Shown: positions 51,512 to 64,000, numbered from the stretch's first letter. The stretch: DNA of 64,000 nucleotides from Montifringilla adamsi (GCA_017590115.1 JAGGNK010012114.1:1630248-1694247), one strand, 5' to 3'. The notes: generated by a model not told the origin, from the letters alone. A program made the numbers and translations.

Positions 51512-52243
51512 ATGAGAAGCAAATAATTAATGATGTAAGTGTAACTCACTTTCCTGGTGATTCCATTCTGTAACTCAAGGTAAGTTTTTGGCCATGTCCT
51601 AGCAACAACTCAAATATTGTGCTTTATTCAGAGCTCAGCATATGAGTTTGCAAAAATGGTAATATCCTAGATATTAAGATAATTCGGACACATAACTGAA
51701 GACTCTTTCCATGTAACAAGAGGAGAAGTGAGTACACTTAGAACAGTAGAATGTGGGTCAGGGAATATGACACCGTTTATTTATGTTACTAGCACTCTTC
51801 TGCTTCTGTGTGCAGTATATTTCCGAGACATATTTTGCTTCATTTTGTTTGGCCCTTTTTTTTGTTTGCTTTTAAAAGCATCTTGGAGACAGCTTCTACA
51901 AATATTCAAATAAGCGTCTCAACAGGCTGACAACTTCAATATTTAAAATCTTGAGCCCATTCAAAAACAGCTCGTGGGATCTTCATAAATTTACTACTGT
52001 GACTCAACTGGAACTGACAGCATAGCATACAAAAAGCAGAATATTTACATCCAAATTTTAGTTAAAGAGAACATGAGGAATGTACATGCACATATAAGCA
52101 GTTAAAGGTATTTCCTAATTCTCTAAGAAAAAGAGGCCAGTCAGTATGGCAAGATCCTGCAAAAGAACTACATGGATGAATAACCTGCAGAGAAGCACAG
52201 CCCCAAATCACAATCACATGCATGCCCCTGTCATGCACATCAC
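51512..52243. other. Intron sequence, nothing recognised
   Basis: AT-rich, with no repeat family or exon seen. Confidence 0.6.
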
Positions 52244-52405
52244 AGATTCACAGAATGACAGGGATTGGAAGGGACCTCTGGAGATCATTGAATCCAATCC
52301 CCCTGATAAAGCAGGCTCACCCAGAGCAGACTGCACAGGATCGTGTCCAGGCTGGTCCAGGAAGGAGACTTCACAACCTCTCTGGGCAGCCTGTTCCAAG
52401 AAAGC
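52244..52405 (-). repeat. CR1 LINE 3' end fragment
   Basis: ATTCACAGAATGACAGGGAT then TGGAAGGGACCTCTGGAG, and CTCTGGGCAGCCTGTTCCAA: reverse complement of a CR1 3' end. Confidence 0.9.
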
Positions 52406-55400
52406 TATGCAGCACAGCCTGATTTTTAGTCACAGATGTAAACAAGTTGGTTAAAATGTGGGGGGAGGGGGGTTGAAGGGAAGTGCTAAGTTCCTGATTA
52501 GAATTTCATTTTAAATGGAAAGCTCCAGATTGATGCAGTAACAATAAAACAGAAGGGGGGAGAAGGGTGAAGATTTATATATAAGAAGAGGTCATGTAGT
52601 ACACGGTATTGAGTTTAAAAGATAAGTAAGACAATGCTTTTTTATCTGGTATAAACAAAAATAATGCCAGCAGTTTGACTACAAACAAGAACTGAGGAGG
52701 AAATTGAACCAAAAAGGAAATGATTACAGCAAACCTCACAAACCCAATGCTATGCTTTAACCAGAAAAAATACACTTTCAAGCACTACTTCGTAATCCTT
52801 TATGAAGTGCAAATCAGCAATATTAATATTCAAAATAAGCTGTTGTAAACACTCCTTAACACACAAGAAAACATACCGAATGAAGGATTGCCCTGATTGC
52901 CAAACTGTGGCAGCTGAATTGTACTTTTCTTTGATAACTCGAAGACCTTCAGACCTCTGAATCATTGGGTGTAGAAGATGAAATCACCGTTCCACCTCGG
53001 ACAGGTAAACAGCACACAATATTTCTACCACAAAAATTAATTAGTTATTTTCCCCCCTCAGTTCAGAACTCTCTTAGGGACTTAAATCAATAAAGTATCT
53101 GATGCATATGTTCTATCTTCTTGTTTCCAATGGTTCCAATGTGCATATAAATCTATCATAGAACCACATTTGCATTTAAAGAGAAATTCCCTTGTGTTTA
53201 CTATGCACCTGCTTCATGTAAGCCTATCTTTTCTACCTCCTTTGAGAAACAACAGATCTGCCAAAAAAAAAAGGGAGCTCAGACACAATGTTACTCCAAG
53301 TCCTCTTGCCAATTATCTAAGCACCATTTCCTTCAGTTTAGTTTAGTTATGGTCCTATTCAGACATGAGCTGAAAAGAATTACTATTTGCTTTTCCAAAA
53401 TCCAATGTTTCTCAACTTTTTCTAACATATTTTTCATTTTGACAGTGATCATATAGATTTCAACTGTAAAAAAACCACTGTATTTGCTAAGTAACACACA
53501 GTAAAGCACTGGCAAATAGATTACTTACAGACTTGCACATGAAAAATATAAACTTTTTACTTGGCATTAATTTTAATTTTAATTATTGTCCTGCATAAGG
53601 AAGGATGAGAATATTCTCCTCTTGACATCTACCTGAAAAGAGATGGTTTATTCTAGTAAAATTGAAATAACAAAATAATTGTTCCCTGCCTCCTTAGTCA
53701 TGATTCATGGGCTGCCTCCAGAGCTTCACACACACAATCACAGACAGACAAGGGTGCAGATAAAGCTCTGCTACACACCTCATCTAGTCAGCTGAAACAT
53801 TTAAACACCAGATGAGGGAGATAACTTGCTGCATCCCACAAAGGCCGCTGAACTACTGTTGTTGCGCTCACGAGGTGCAGCATCACCACTTCAAGACACC
53901 AAACTATGTCAGAAGGACCATCATCTCTGCACCACTGCCGAGGGGACTTTTGTGCTGTTGTCTGTGACAGATGAGCCACCCCACGGGGCTGCCTCTGGCT
54001 GTCTGCTCCCCCTTTCTTGCTGGCATATCCAGCATGCAGAGGCAGCGCTACTTGTGTGTCTCCATTTCAGAGGACAGAAGCTACAGCAGCTGCAGCGGGG
54101 CTGTCATGCTTTCCCCTTCCTGCTTGTAATCAGACAAGTGTCCAAGGACAGAGCTGCTTGGAATTAGGCAAAGGTCTGAGACATCCTGGAAGAGGACTGC
54201 GAAAAAGAGAGCTGTGCCAATGCAGGTGGTATTCCACCTCAGGTGTGTGTGGGACTTCTTACACCTATGGAGTCCACATGGGAACAGATTTCAGCTGCGA
54301 GGAAAAATGGACAGTTGGGAAGCAGAGGGACACTTCATAGTTTTTCAAGCTCTGTTGATGCCCAGTCAAGAAACATTTACAGAATATCTAATATTTGGGA
54401 TTGTGGTTTTGCAATTATGAAAAAAATGACTTATTGCTAATTCACAGTACTCTGTTAAGGGACTGAATCTTCAAGGGTACCTTCAGTCACCTTGTCCAAG
54501 CAGTCTAATTTTACATGCAGCTCATTGTAAACTTGGAAGCTGGCCCCAAAGAACACATGACATACTTACTTTCCATGTTGCTGTTATTAGAGAAAAAGAT
54601 ATCAAGACAAGCAGTATCTAGCTAATGTAAGCTACTATCTTCTACGGAACTTCCTTACCTGAAACACTGCTCAGCTCCTTATTCCAAAATTACACTTAAA
54701 AGCATTTTGAGTAGCCTGCACTGGACTGCTTGCTCAAAAAAAAGAAGGAGATTTTTTTTTTAACTAGTCTCCTTGAATTTGGAGGTAACTCTACACTGGG
54801 CCAGTACTCTGATGTAGTTTTATTTTATTCACTTTTTCAACAAGCTGCAAGTCACACACGTGCTTTCTGCAGTACCCTGAATCAATGACACAGACCACAA
54901 ATCACAAACACCTGAAAAATAAGTGAACTGTCAATTTAAGACAGTGTAAGTGACTGCATTAAGCAGAATGGCCAGCCTGCACAAGTCAGTTTTATACCAC
55001 ATACCCCTTAGAAAGGGAGCCTTTTCACTACAGGCCTTTCCACAAATGGGCTATAGTGATGAGGCAAGTGTCTCTTTGACTACTGAACAGGTCAAATTCT
55101 AATTGTTTCATTCAGATGAAAAGTGCTTCTCACTGTGTTTGAACTACCTCTTGAGCAATCCCCCAAGCTTGCCCTTGCAACCAGTTTTTCAGCTTACCTG
55201 CTAAATCTTCAAAATATGTCTCCAGTATTCCACAAGGCATATGTGCAGGCTTAGCAGCTATGAAGACTGAAGTGGTTTACCAAGTTCACCAACCATGAGC
55301 TCACACATGAGCAAGTTGCAGAGGATTTTAGGGTGAAGAAACTCATGTTTATGGGTGGTAGTAAGGCAAGAGGTCATGCTTTTTATGGCTTGCTGGAAGC

Positions 55401-56074
55401 ACATGCAGTGCACATAACTCCTAAATTCAGTAAGGGCAAGGACACCATTAAAAGTCTGCTATAGCAAGCTACACAAGGCTAAATGCACACACATCATTCC
55501 ATATAATTTCTGGCTACAGCATCAGTGCTATTTGCACAAAATATAAAATTATTTTGATTTCCCAGTGGTATGATTGTATATCTTCCTTCAGCCATTTAAA
55601 TAACACAAAAGGGTCCAACAGTCAAGCGATTTGCTTCAGTATTATTTTTTTTAACATTTTTTCAGCTACCTTTTGCTGTTGGAATGCTGAGGTACAAAAC
55701 GAGGCTAAGATGCTAAGATTTTCCATGGAAAACACAGGCACCAGCAGTTTTTTGATGGGTTTTGAGGTGAGGGGACTGTTTGAGGACCGGTTGTGACTGA
55801 TTGATATCCCTGTAAGAGATGTGGCTTTAAGCCAATCATCTTTATATATCCAGTACCATCTGAACCTGATCCTCGAGCTCTTCTTTATATAAATTACATC
55901 TGCTCACATAAAGCATGCATTGATGGGGGTATGAAAAAGGTTTGATCCCCACTGCCGCAAAAACACGATTTTGGACTGACCCAAGTATAAGCCTTGGAGC
56001 ATGTTTTCTACCAGGCAACTTGGCATTTGTTTCCCCACAGTTACAAACATGCGACTCCTACTTGATTTTCTTCC
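52406..56074. other. Intron sequence left of the CpG island, nothing recognised
   Basis: No repeat family identified. The stretch at about 53820-54340 is richer in GC and has overlapping frames of 60-113 codons, but none resembles a known protein. Confidence 0.55.
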
Positions 56075-56521
56075 CGCTTTCGGCTTGCCCGGCGGGACAG
56101 GAGGGTGCGGAGGGCTAGGTGCCCGCCCGGACGCCCGGCTCCGAGCAGAGCAGCGGCAGAGCTGCGGCGGGGGCGAGTGTCAGCGCCTTACGCCGCGCTA
56201 CAGGCACTTCGCGCGGCTGACATCACGATGTGCTCAGCCCCCAGCGAAAGCCCCCGCGCTCAGCCCTGATTTCATGCGGAAAGCACTTCCCCGGGGCGGG
56301 CTGGCGAGGGCCGGGGCTCGCCCCCCGCCGCCGCTCGCTCCCGCCAGCCGCCCGCGTCTCCCGCCGCCCGGCAGCGCCGCTCCGCTGCTCCCGGGGCCGC
56401 CTCGCCGGGGGAAGCGCCTCCAGCGCCCCGGGCTCGGCTCCGCGTTCCCTCTCCCACCGCCCGGGGGGCAGCGCTGTCGGCGGCAACAAAGCCCCCGTCC
56501 GCTCCGCTCTGCTCACCTCAC

Positions 56522-56730
56522 CCCTGCGCTCCGCTCGGCCGCGGCCGCTCCACGGCAGCCGGGGTGATGGAGACGGGGGAAGGACCCAGGTGCCGCCTCT
56601 CGGCTGCCGCCCCCCGCCACTCCCCGCCGCTGCAGGCAGCGCTCCGGCAGCGGCCCGGCTCCCGCCGCCCCGCCCTCCGCCCCTGCCCTGCCACCGGGCA
56701 GCGGCCGGCAGGAGCGGGAGGAGGAGGAGA
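56522..56730 (-). other. SNCAIP: Candidate non-coding first exon of SNCAIP
   Basis: On the minus strand the best donor in the island is GCAGGG followed by GTGAGG, which puts the exon end at 56522. A second donor, GAG followed by GTGAGC, lies five bases further on (exon end 56517). Upstream of these, a CU-rich stretch from the GGGAGA array would be a reasonable start zone. I see no ATG on the minus strand in this interval, as expected for a non-coding first exon. A weaker alternative donor (GGC then GTAAGG) is near 56190. The right boundary is a guess. Confidence 0.45.
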
Positions 56731-56813
56731 GGGAGAGGGAGAGGGAGAGGGAGAGGGAAGGAGGGAAGGAGGGAGCGAGGCACGGAGGGAGGGGAGGGGG
56801 GGGCTCCGCCCGG
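56711..56813 (+). repeat. GGGAGA-type purine array inside the CpG island
   Basis: An uninterrupted GGGAGA repeat (about five units, 56728-56757) is followed by GGGAAGGA and GGAGG variants. On the plus strand it gives GGG runs spaced by three bases, which fits the canonical G-quadruplex pattern on the SNCAIP template strand. The sense strand is CU-rich. Confidence 0.85.
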
Positions 56814-56819
56814 CCCTGC

Positions 56820-56850
56820 TGCGTCACAATGCGGGGGGCGCTGCCACGTG
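56820..56850 (-). promoter_or_regulatory. TGACGCA element and CACGTG E-box
   Basis: On the minus strand GGTCACGTGG (E-box core 56845-56850; bHLH-ZIP/USF/TFE type) is followed by TGACGCA (56826-56820; ATF/CREB-like half site). The two are 18 bases apart and just upstream of the CU-rich start zone. These are motif matches only. Confidence 0.4.
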
Positions 56851-57060
56851 ACCGGCGGCGCGGGCGGGGGCGCGTGGGCTGCGCGGGAGCCGGCGGGACC
56901 CNGGGAGCGGCGGGACGGGCCCACGGCCGCCGCGCTGCCCCGGAGCTGCCGCCCCGCCGCTACCGCCCCGCGGGTCCTGAATCGCCGGGAGCGATTGCCC
57001 GCGGCGTCTGAAAACGCTGCTCCGGCGTGAGCAGGGCGAGTCGCGTGGCACGCCGCTGCG

Positions 57061-57070
57061 CTAAAAATAA
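57061..57070 (+). promoter_or_regulatory. MEF2-type site at the edge of the CpG island
   Basis: CTAAAAATAA matches the MEF2 consensus (YTA, four A/T, TAR). It sits exactly where the GC-rich island gives way to AT-rich DNA. This is a motif match only; a 10-base AT-rich match can arise by chance. Confidence 0.3.
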
Positions 57071-60000
57071 TGGAAATGCAGAGCTCGAGCCTGAAAATGC
57101 CGAGTTCAATCCACTCGCATCTGTTTAAAATAAAACTCCGTCGGTTTGGGGTAGATTTTTTTTTTTTTTTTTTAAATCTGCTATAAAACCTGGAAAGGCT
57201 CGCTGCATCACTCTCGTTCACAGGTTCACGAGGACAGAGGCGGTGGCATCCGCATGTACGCATTCCCATCCCGCTGGTCCCACCTGCCTTGGCAAGAAAC
57301 CAGCGTTTTCTCAGACAGTGCTTCTGAGAAAAGGTGCTTCTTCACCCTGCCTCTGCCGGTGCTCGATGAGCCGGGCAGAAACCCTCCGGCTGTCCCTCGG
57401 GCACTGCAGGGGTGCAGGAAGAATGGATCCTCCAAACAGGTTAGCCCGAGTAGCGCCCTGCCAGCCAGGCATCTGATGGCAGCGCGAGGACAGCAGAAAA
57501 GTGAACCCTTTGGCTGGGTTTTCCTCTTTGTGATTCAGCCTGTTTTGTTTCCCCCTTACTTTTCATAGGCACATTTTCCATCCTGTGTCTTAAAGTGTAT
57601 CCCTTTATATACCTTTCCACTGCTTTTGTGTGCTTTTACCTTTCCAACACAGAACATCTTAAATTTCATTTGCTTGCATGAGTGAGGAGTGCAGAAGCCC
57701 GAGAGATGCATATAGGAAATTTAAGTGAATTTATGCTAGTTTGGCATTGTGGAAAACCTACTGCCCACAGAGCACACTCAGCACTACCACAAGCATGCCC
57801 ACATCAGTCAGCACGTAGCACTGCTCTGGATGAGTGTCTCTGGAAATGGAGAAAATGCTCTAGTCTCCAGCGAAGTAGGTCTCTGTTCTTCATGTAGGGA
57901 TTTCTAGTGAAAGTGCCTAAACTCCCCTACTCCCCCCATTTTAATTTTGCTTAGTCCTGAGACAAAGTCATCAGGCAGTAACCACCTTGAGAAGCTTGTC
58001 ATCTGTACCCAGCGACTTGGACATGAACAGAAATACAGTCCTCCTTGATACATTACTTGAGCTATCTAGGAGCTGCAGCATCATGCATTTTCAGCTTATT
58101 TAACATAGTTGCCCAGAAGTGGAAAGCTGTTATATTTCTTTCTTTTTAAATTAGATTTTCAAGCTGTGTAGAAAACAAACTGGAATGTGAATTACAGTGA
58201 TGGATTCTAGCGTTTATGGGCAAAGACAACTATGTGGTGCAACAGTATCTTAACCACCAGTGCATACCGAATGTGGAGAAAGGACTGCTTTGGACAGGTC
58301 TTCTGCTTTTATGTAATTCACCTTTAGGAAAGGGACATTTGGATACTGCACATTTCACACTTGTACTTATATGGAGATTAGTAACCATTTGGGGTATTTG
58401 CAATGCACTTGATTAGGTGGTTTTATCCAGGAATGTTGGTCAGCTGTGTGTGATTAAACGGTTTGAAAGGAATGCAGGTCAGCTCCAGAATACAATGTCA
58501 TATAGGAATATGACCTGCCTGGCAAACAGTGCTGATGAAAAAACAAAACAAAAAAAAAATTAATTTAGAGTCTATGAATACCATTCATATGCAAATACAA
58601 TTTGCAAGATAAAAGCTTGCCAGTGTCTTTGTATGTGTTATATATTAGTGTCGCAATTATTACTGATAACCCTGTTTGTGTATGTACTTCTGAAATCATT
58701 ACTGAAAATACTGTTTAAATAAGAAGTGCTGATTAGGCTGTATGACTGTAAAAAACCCTTAAATTATGATACACAACTTCAGTTCTTGTAAGAACCTCAG
58801 GATGGATTTTTACTGCAGTTATATGGCCCCATCATTATTTTTTGTCTAAAATAAAATCACAGAATGTTAGCTCTCTTCTTGTGTGTGCAGATACAAACGT
58901 TTGATGAGATAGTAAAAAGCTTGTCATTGATAATCCTATTCCCAATGGAGTAAAGTGATTAAAAAATATGTTGCCTGTTGTTCTTCTAGTGTGTCTCTGC
59001 AGGATCACTTAGTGGCTTGTTGAACGTCAGTATTCCTATGTGGTGAAGCCAAGGCCAGTATTTGTGTCAGCTGCAGAGTATGGCTGGATGCACATGAGAA
59101 CAGACTGATCTGTGGCCAACAGATCAAGGGCCCATGGCAGTCAGCAGCAATCACAGCATTCATCAGTGGTCATATTCATTGACTGTAATAAACACAAGAC
59201 AAAACCCTCCATTACTTTTGAAATTCTTCTAACAGATGAGTTTGAGACAGATTTAAAGGTGTGGTGCTTGGTGACACTGCTCATGAAGACATGACCACAT
59301 TGTACTTAACGCACAAAGCCCTTGGAGCCATTTCCTGCAGGAGATTTTTCTATCCCTGTGCAGGACCAATGGTAGTATCTCTATATTTGTTCCTGGGTAT
59401 GTGCAGCAGTCTTGTGAAGCAAAAGGTAGGCAGGAACAGAAAGGAGGCAGCAGAAGCCTGGAAGAGATGAGCCCAGCAACATAGAGTACGTGGCCATTTT
59501 TTCCAGAGCATTAAGGCTGGGAATCAGTGTTATACAGGTAACTCTAACAGCTGGTAACCTTAGGGACTTTATGTAATTAATACATGCAGGCAGCCTTTGA
59601 ACTTCCATGTGGTGACCTAGGACTGCTGATATATAATATCTCCACCAAGGAACATCACCAACAGTATCACATTAGCAAAACCTAGCAATTACAATCTGAG
59701 AGTATCTCCCGAAATAACAAAGAACAAGCTTTTGTTCGGTCAAATGATGAACCACGATGACTCACAGTCATTCAAGGCAGTCATCAGGCCACTTAGATGT
59801 TCTCTTAAAAAAAAACCTAAAAATATTAAAAACACATTTAGCTTTGAGAATCAGTAAAAGCAGCTACCATTTTTGGAGCATAACAGAATTTATGTACTGA
59901 TTTCAAAGGAGTGAGTCCAAACCAGGTGAATTGTTCCTGGCTTCGCCTTTCAGATACTGAGACAGAGATCAAGTCAACCTTGTATCTAACTCTCGAAAAG

Positions 60001-62507
60001 CGTCATTCCTAATTTTTCCCACCTTCAGTCTACCCTACCATAAATATATAAAATATTTTGCTCAATTTGGAAAAAAACATTTTAATCCTTAGAAGCACAA
60101 AACAATATAGCAATTCTCTTAGGCTGAGAAAATGATGACAATGTTTCATAGACTGCTAGAAGTCTTACTTTAAGCAAGTAAAGACTTACTGTTTCACCTT
60201 GATTATGACAAACACATACACACATATGCTGACGAGTAAGTCGACCATCTGGGATTCATGGAACTGCTACATCTGAAGGAAAATTGAGACTACATAGCAA
60301 GACTGCAATAAAACAATTGTTTTTCTGCTGTGTTTTTGCATTGTTCTCAGTGCTTGTAATGCCTGAACCTGATCTGTTAGCCCACAGTGGGCCAATCTCA
60401 CATCAGCAGAATTTAGAAAGCAAGAGTTTGCCTTGAAAAGAATGCAGATCAGTTCCTCATCCATAGGAAGAGAGAGGCTTACAAAACCATAAATAAATAG
60501 TTCAAAACCATCTTTCAGCACATATAGCTTTGTTTCTGGGATTGGGCAGAAAGTATTTTCTGCAATCTTAAGAGGCCATTTAGTTGGCAGCATTGTGGGT
60601 GGAGAGGAGACTCAAGCCTGGGCTTTATTAAATGCTTATTTATTTGATCTATTGTGCTGGATAAATCACACAGAGAATTTCACAATGTGACATCCAAGGT
60701 CCTGCTCGCACATTTGGCGCAGCTGTGCAGAAGAACTGAACACAGTATGTATGGTTGGAAAGCTAGTACATGGCATTACTGCATCAAAAGGTCAGGGACA
60801 ATTACCATAATCAGCTACTATGATTTCTGGCATAAAGCCCCACAATTCCTGGTTGAACTAGAGAATGTTTTTCAGAAAGTGATCTAATCTTGATTACTAT
60901 ACTCCTAACAACATTGTGGTAATAGATCATTAGCTTCACTGTTAAATTATGTATGCTTTGTCCATCTTTTCATTCAGCTTGTTTGAGTTTTGAGATTCTG
61001 ACTTTGCCCAATATAAATAAGAAGCTGTCCATTCTCATAGGTTTTCTTACCATCTATTTACAGTATGTTTTCAAGACCCCTTCCAAAAGTTTTTTGGACA
61101 GATTATAAAGGATTTCTTAAAACTTCCCTGATACTTTGACAGTAATACAAGCCCACAACTTTGAATTTGTGAATATTTGACATCACAGATTTTCATTCTG
61201 AAAATTAATTTTGGCAAATTGGAAAGCTTCTAAGTGTGATCCTCGCAACAATTTACAGATAATAATAAAATTTCTCTTTTTTTTTTTTTTCTCAAACTAT
61301 TCCTCTGCTTTATGTATCAAGACCACCTTTGAATATGGCCACAATAGCAAGCTGCCACAAGGCAAAGCCGAATTTGAAGCAATGGATTACATGTCTGCTC
61401 CATAACTGCCCTGGTGTAGCTCCTTCTCCCTCCCATGCTGAAGCCAGATCACTTGCTAGGGGAATGCTCCTGTTTAAGGGGTGGGTGAATTTGCACTCTT
61501 CCAAGGATGAGAGCATGCACAGAAGCAGATCCCACAAAGCAGCTGAACCCGACCGTTTTTTGCATTATCTTACAGTATTAGAGCTTTGTGGGATTACTTG
61601 GCTACTGTTTTATACTGGGAATACGTGGGGTTGGCTGTACAGAATTACACTCCAGTTTTCTCCCATGCTGTATATATGACATGCTTTTTCTGATGTGACC
61701 TCATTAGGCAAGAAAAACAAGGAAAAAGAGTTGTTTTTCAATGTGATTAGAATATAAAGATGTTGTATGGTGCCAATCCAGAGATAAGATAAAAAGTCAA
61801 AAGCCTTGGAGTTTAGGTTCAATGTCAATTTACACATATCCTTTTCAATTCATTAGGGGTATGAATGAGTCATTAGAGGAAATCCTGACTGGGGAACACA
61901 TTAACTTGGATTAAGACCAAATATTATGTTTCACTTGAGCCTCAAGCAAAATCTGTACCACCATAAACTTATTGTAAGAGCCAGAAGTGAATTCCGGTCA
62001 CAGCAACCCTGTGAATTAATAAAAAACTTTATAGCTTTAACCAGTACACCACTACTGATTTGACTGTTTTGAAGATACCCCAATTAATAACATTATTTTG
62101 AGAAAGTTTAAATCTGTGCTTACTGTCAATCCCTTGGCAGAAGACTCTATTTCCTGAATTAGATCAAAGCAAGACATTTCAAACAGTCTCTAAGTAATTG
62201 CTAAAATAATGATTAAAAGTACACTCTAGAGAAAACACTCTGTAAACCAGCTGACTGTAATAAAGGCCTGAAAGGAAGGCAAATTCCTATTAAAAAGTTA
62301 GGGCAGAAAAGCTTCAACTTTGGGGGTTGACCAGTGTATTGGGGCCTGTTACTTCTCTGTTGAATTGAAGAGTTCTACAATAACTCTCTGTAAAGGGAAC
62401 TCGGGGACAGAGAGGAAAACAAAGTGTTTCTAAGCAGTTAGAGAGGTGGCTGCTTCCTGTTCTCTTGTCTTACCGAATCTCAGGTGACATGTGTGGACTT
62501 GCAGTTG

Positions 62508-62525
62508 CACACACACACACACACA
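62508..62525. repeat. (CA)9 microsatellite
   Basis: Nine uninterrupted CA units. Confidence 0.97.
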
Positions 62526-63375
62526 TCTGTCTGCATGTCTGCCTATATGAGAAGAACTTCACACAATGGCAGTTGGAACTAGCCCTGAAATTATTCCATG
62601 GAAAGTAAACATCAGTTCTTTATCCTTCTTAGCTCACTTAGAAGAGGGGGTTCATTTGCTGGGTTAGCTCAACAAATGAGAATATACAGTGGTCTGCTTT
62701 GGTTTTTATAAAAGTAAAGGTGCCAACAGTGGCCACACTACTCCCATTATGGATCACTCTCATTGTGATGCGTTCTTAACCTCTCAGAAGATTTTTTCAT
62801 GATCAAAGGCACTATTTTGGGTAAAAATAGTAACGGAGTTTCAATATATGGAGAGAGATGACAGCAAAAATTGTGGCATTTACACAGATGGTTGAGTACA
62901 GGCATTTTGTGTGTGAGCACCACAGAAGGCTACAGCCACCTTTAGTAAAGGTGCTGCTTTGTCCTGGAAGAAGACTAGGTCACCTGTAGCATGTGATCAT
63001 TGCCGTGATCAGATGCTGAGAGTTACCACCTTCTCAGTTGCTGACAAGATGCCTCAGAACATTAATGTTCACATAAGGAATAAAAATTCCCATTCACATG
63101 ACTCCTTATTTGGCAAATGTGTGTTTACTAGAGCTTACTAAAGCCACCTGTCTGCCTGAGCTTCCATATGTAAGATTGGAAATAGTTCTGTGAACAAAGA
63201 AAAACATGGGAGAATTCTGCTTTCCTTTACCATAATTAACATTTAGAATTAAAGATTTTTACATATTACTATGCATTCCTATTGGAAGAGGGGAGATGTC
63301 TTGCGAATCTTCAAGCTGACTTAACCTCACTGCTTTAAGGTTAAGAAATCAGGTTTCAGGCTGATTTCTGTACAA

Positions 63376-63905
63376 TCACAGAATCATAGAATGGACTGGG
63401 TTTGAAGGTACCTCAAAGATCCTCTAGTTTCTTCCATGGCAGGGACACGCCCCACTAGACCATGTTGCTCAGGGCCATCCAGCCCAGTCTTGAGCATTTC
63501 CAGGGACAGAGCATCCACAGCTGCTTTGAGCAGCCTGTTCCAGTGCCTCACCACCCTCACAGCAAAGAGTTTCTTCCTAATACCTAAACCAAACCTGCTC
63601 TCTTCCAATCTGAAACCATTGTCCCTTCTCCTGTCAATACATGTTCTTGGAAAACATTCCTCTCCCTTAGGGTCTCTTCAGGTAAGGGAAGGCTGCAGTT
63701 AGGTCACTCTGAAGCCTTCTCTCCTTCAGGCTGAACAATCACAATTCTCTCAGCCTTTCTATGTGGGAGAGGTGCTGCATCCCTCTGATCAGCCTGGTGG
63801 CCTTGCACTGGACTCACTCCAACAGGCTGATGTGCTGGGGACCCCAGAGCTGGATGAGGCATGCCAGGGAGTCTCACCAGAGCAGAGCAGAGGGCAGAAC
63901 CACAG
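63376..63905 (-). repeat. CR1 LINE, 3' part
   Basis: The plus strand reads CAGAATCATAGAATGGACTG, then CAGCCTGTTCCAGTGCCTCA, and GGCTGAACAATCACAATTCT then CTCAGCC: a CR1 3' end and ORF2 C-terminus in reverse complement. It lies upstream of the SNCAIP promoter. Confidence 0.93.
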
Positions 63906-64000
63906 GAAAACCTGCTTTTCTTACCTTGTATAGAGGCAGTTACAAACGAGCTTATTTCAGACAGCATTTTCCTTTGGCTCTTCTGTGTTCTATTCCACTG

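Larger units (their letters stand above)
21082..56521 (-). other. SNCAIP first intron (inferred)
   Basis: About 35 kb lies between the CpG-island exon and the start-codon exon. It contains LTR fragments at 22.4-23.9 kb, CR1 copies at 24.0, 29.0-30.2, 32.7-35.6, 46.9-47.9, 50.7-51.5 and 52.2 kb, and long AT-rich stretches. An additional untranslated exon could be hidden here; I cannot see one by sequence alone. Confidence 0.7.
56075..57060 (-). promoter_or_regulatory. CpG-island promoter of SNCAIP
   Basis: About 1 kb of very GC-rich, CpG-dense sequence stands alone in an AT-rich window. It lies 35 kb upstream of the start-codon exon, where the first exon of SNCAIP is expected. There is no TATA box in the GC-rich core. 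It contains a GGGAGA array, a CACGTG E-box, a TGACGCA element (minus strand) and many GC boxes (GGGCGG type). Long frames across it in all directions reflect the lack of stop codons in GC-rich DNA. One base is unresolved (N at 56902). Assignment to SNCAIP is by position and strand. A divergent transcript to the right is possible. Confidence 0.8.
57061..63375. other. Upstream flank of SNCAIP, nothing recognised
   Basis: No exon of a neighbouring gene seen. It holds a T run (57155-57173), a plus-strand TATA-like CTATAAAA at 57181 and (CA)9 at 62508-62525. Confidence 0.6.

Noticed and set aside
55845..55895. TATATA-like elements left of the CpG island as a SNCAIP core promoter
   Set aside because: They lie downstream of the likely first exon, within AT-rich intron.
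56223..57269. 348-codon minus-strand open frame through the CpG island (and 266- and 188-codon plus-strand frames)
   Set aside because: GC-rich DNA lacks stop codons; the protein is low-complexity A, G, P, R and S and resembles nothing known. The real SNCAIP start is at 21035.
1..64000. CRISPR arrays, operons, tRNA or rRNA genes
   Set aside because: No regularly spaced repeats, no bacterial gene layout and no tRNA or rRNA signature seen; this is vertebrate intron and flank.

Overview
The window looks like bird nuclear DNA, probably a neoavian such as a passerine. The basis is the repeat content: many 5'-truncated CR1 LINE copies on both strands, plus LTRs that resemble known avian endogenous-retrovirus families. 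There are no prokaryotic-style genes. The taxonomic call comes from recognising repeats by eye and is not a database result.

One gene is clear: the 5' part of SNCAIP (synphilin-1, the alpha-synuclein interacting protein), on the minus strand. Reading right to left: a CpG-island promoter with a likely non-coding first exon (about 56.1-57.1 kb); a first intron of about 35 kb; an exon with the start codon (20979-21081, first 19 residues); an intron of 9.7 kb; a 73-bp exon (11214-11286); an intron of 10.4 kb; and a large exon (825 down to the left edge) that is still open at position 1. Together these encode residues 1-318. The ankyrin-repeat, coiled-coil and C-terminal parts must lie beyond the left edge. 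Splice phases agree across the three coding exons, and the protein follows human synphilin-1 as I know it.

The rest is intron and upstream flank. It holds CR1 copies, a three-layer nest of repeats with target-site duplications at two levels (16.3-19.1 kb), two further LTR fragments near the start-codon exon (22.4-23.9 kb), a CR1 mosaic containing a perfect 41-base hairpin (32.7-35.6 kb), a 500-bp purine-rich tract (9.6-10.1 kb), microsatellites and two runs of N. Many open frames cross these regions, but they are repeat or GC-rich shadows.

I found no new multi-gene system. The most useful second looks are the two tiny upstream ORFs before the SNCAIP start (one ends in TAATG, overlapping the start codon), the nested repeats, the perfect hairpin and the purine tract.
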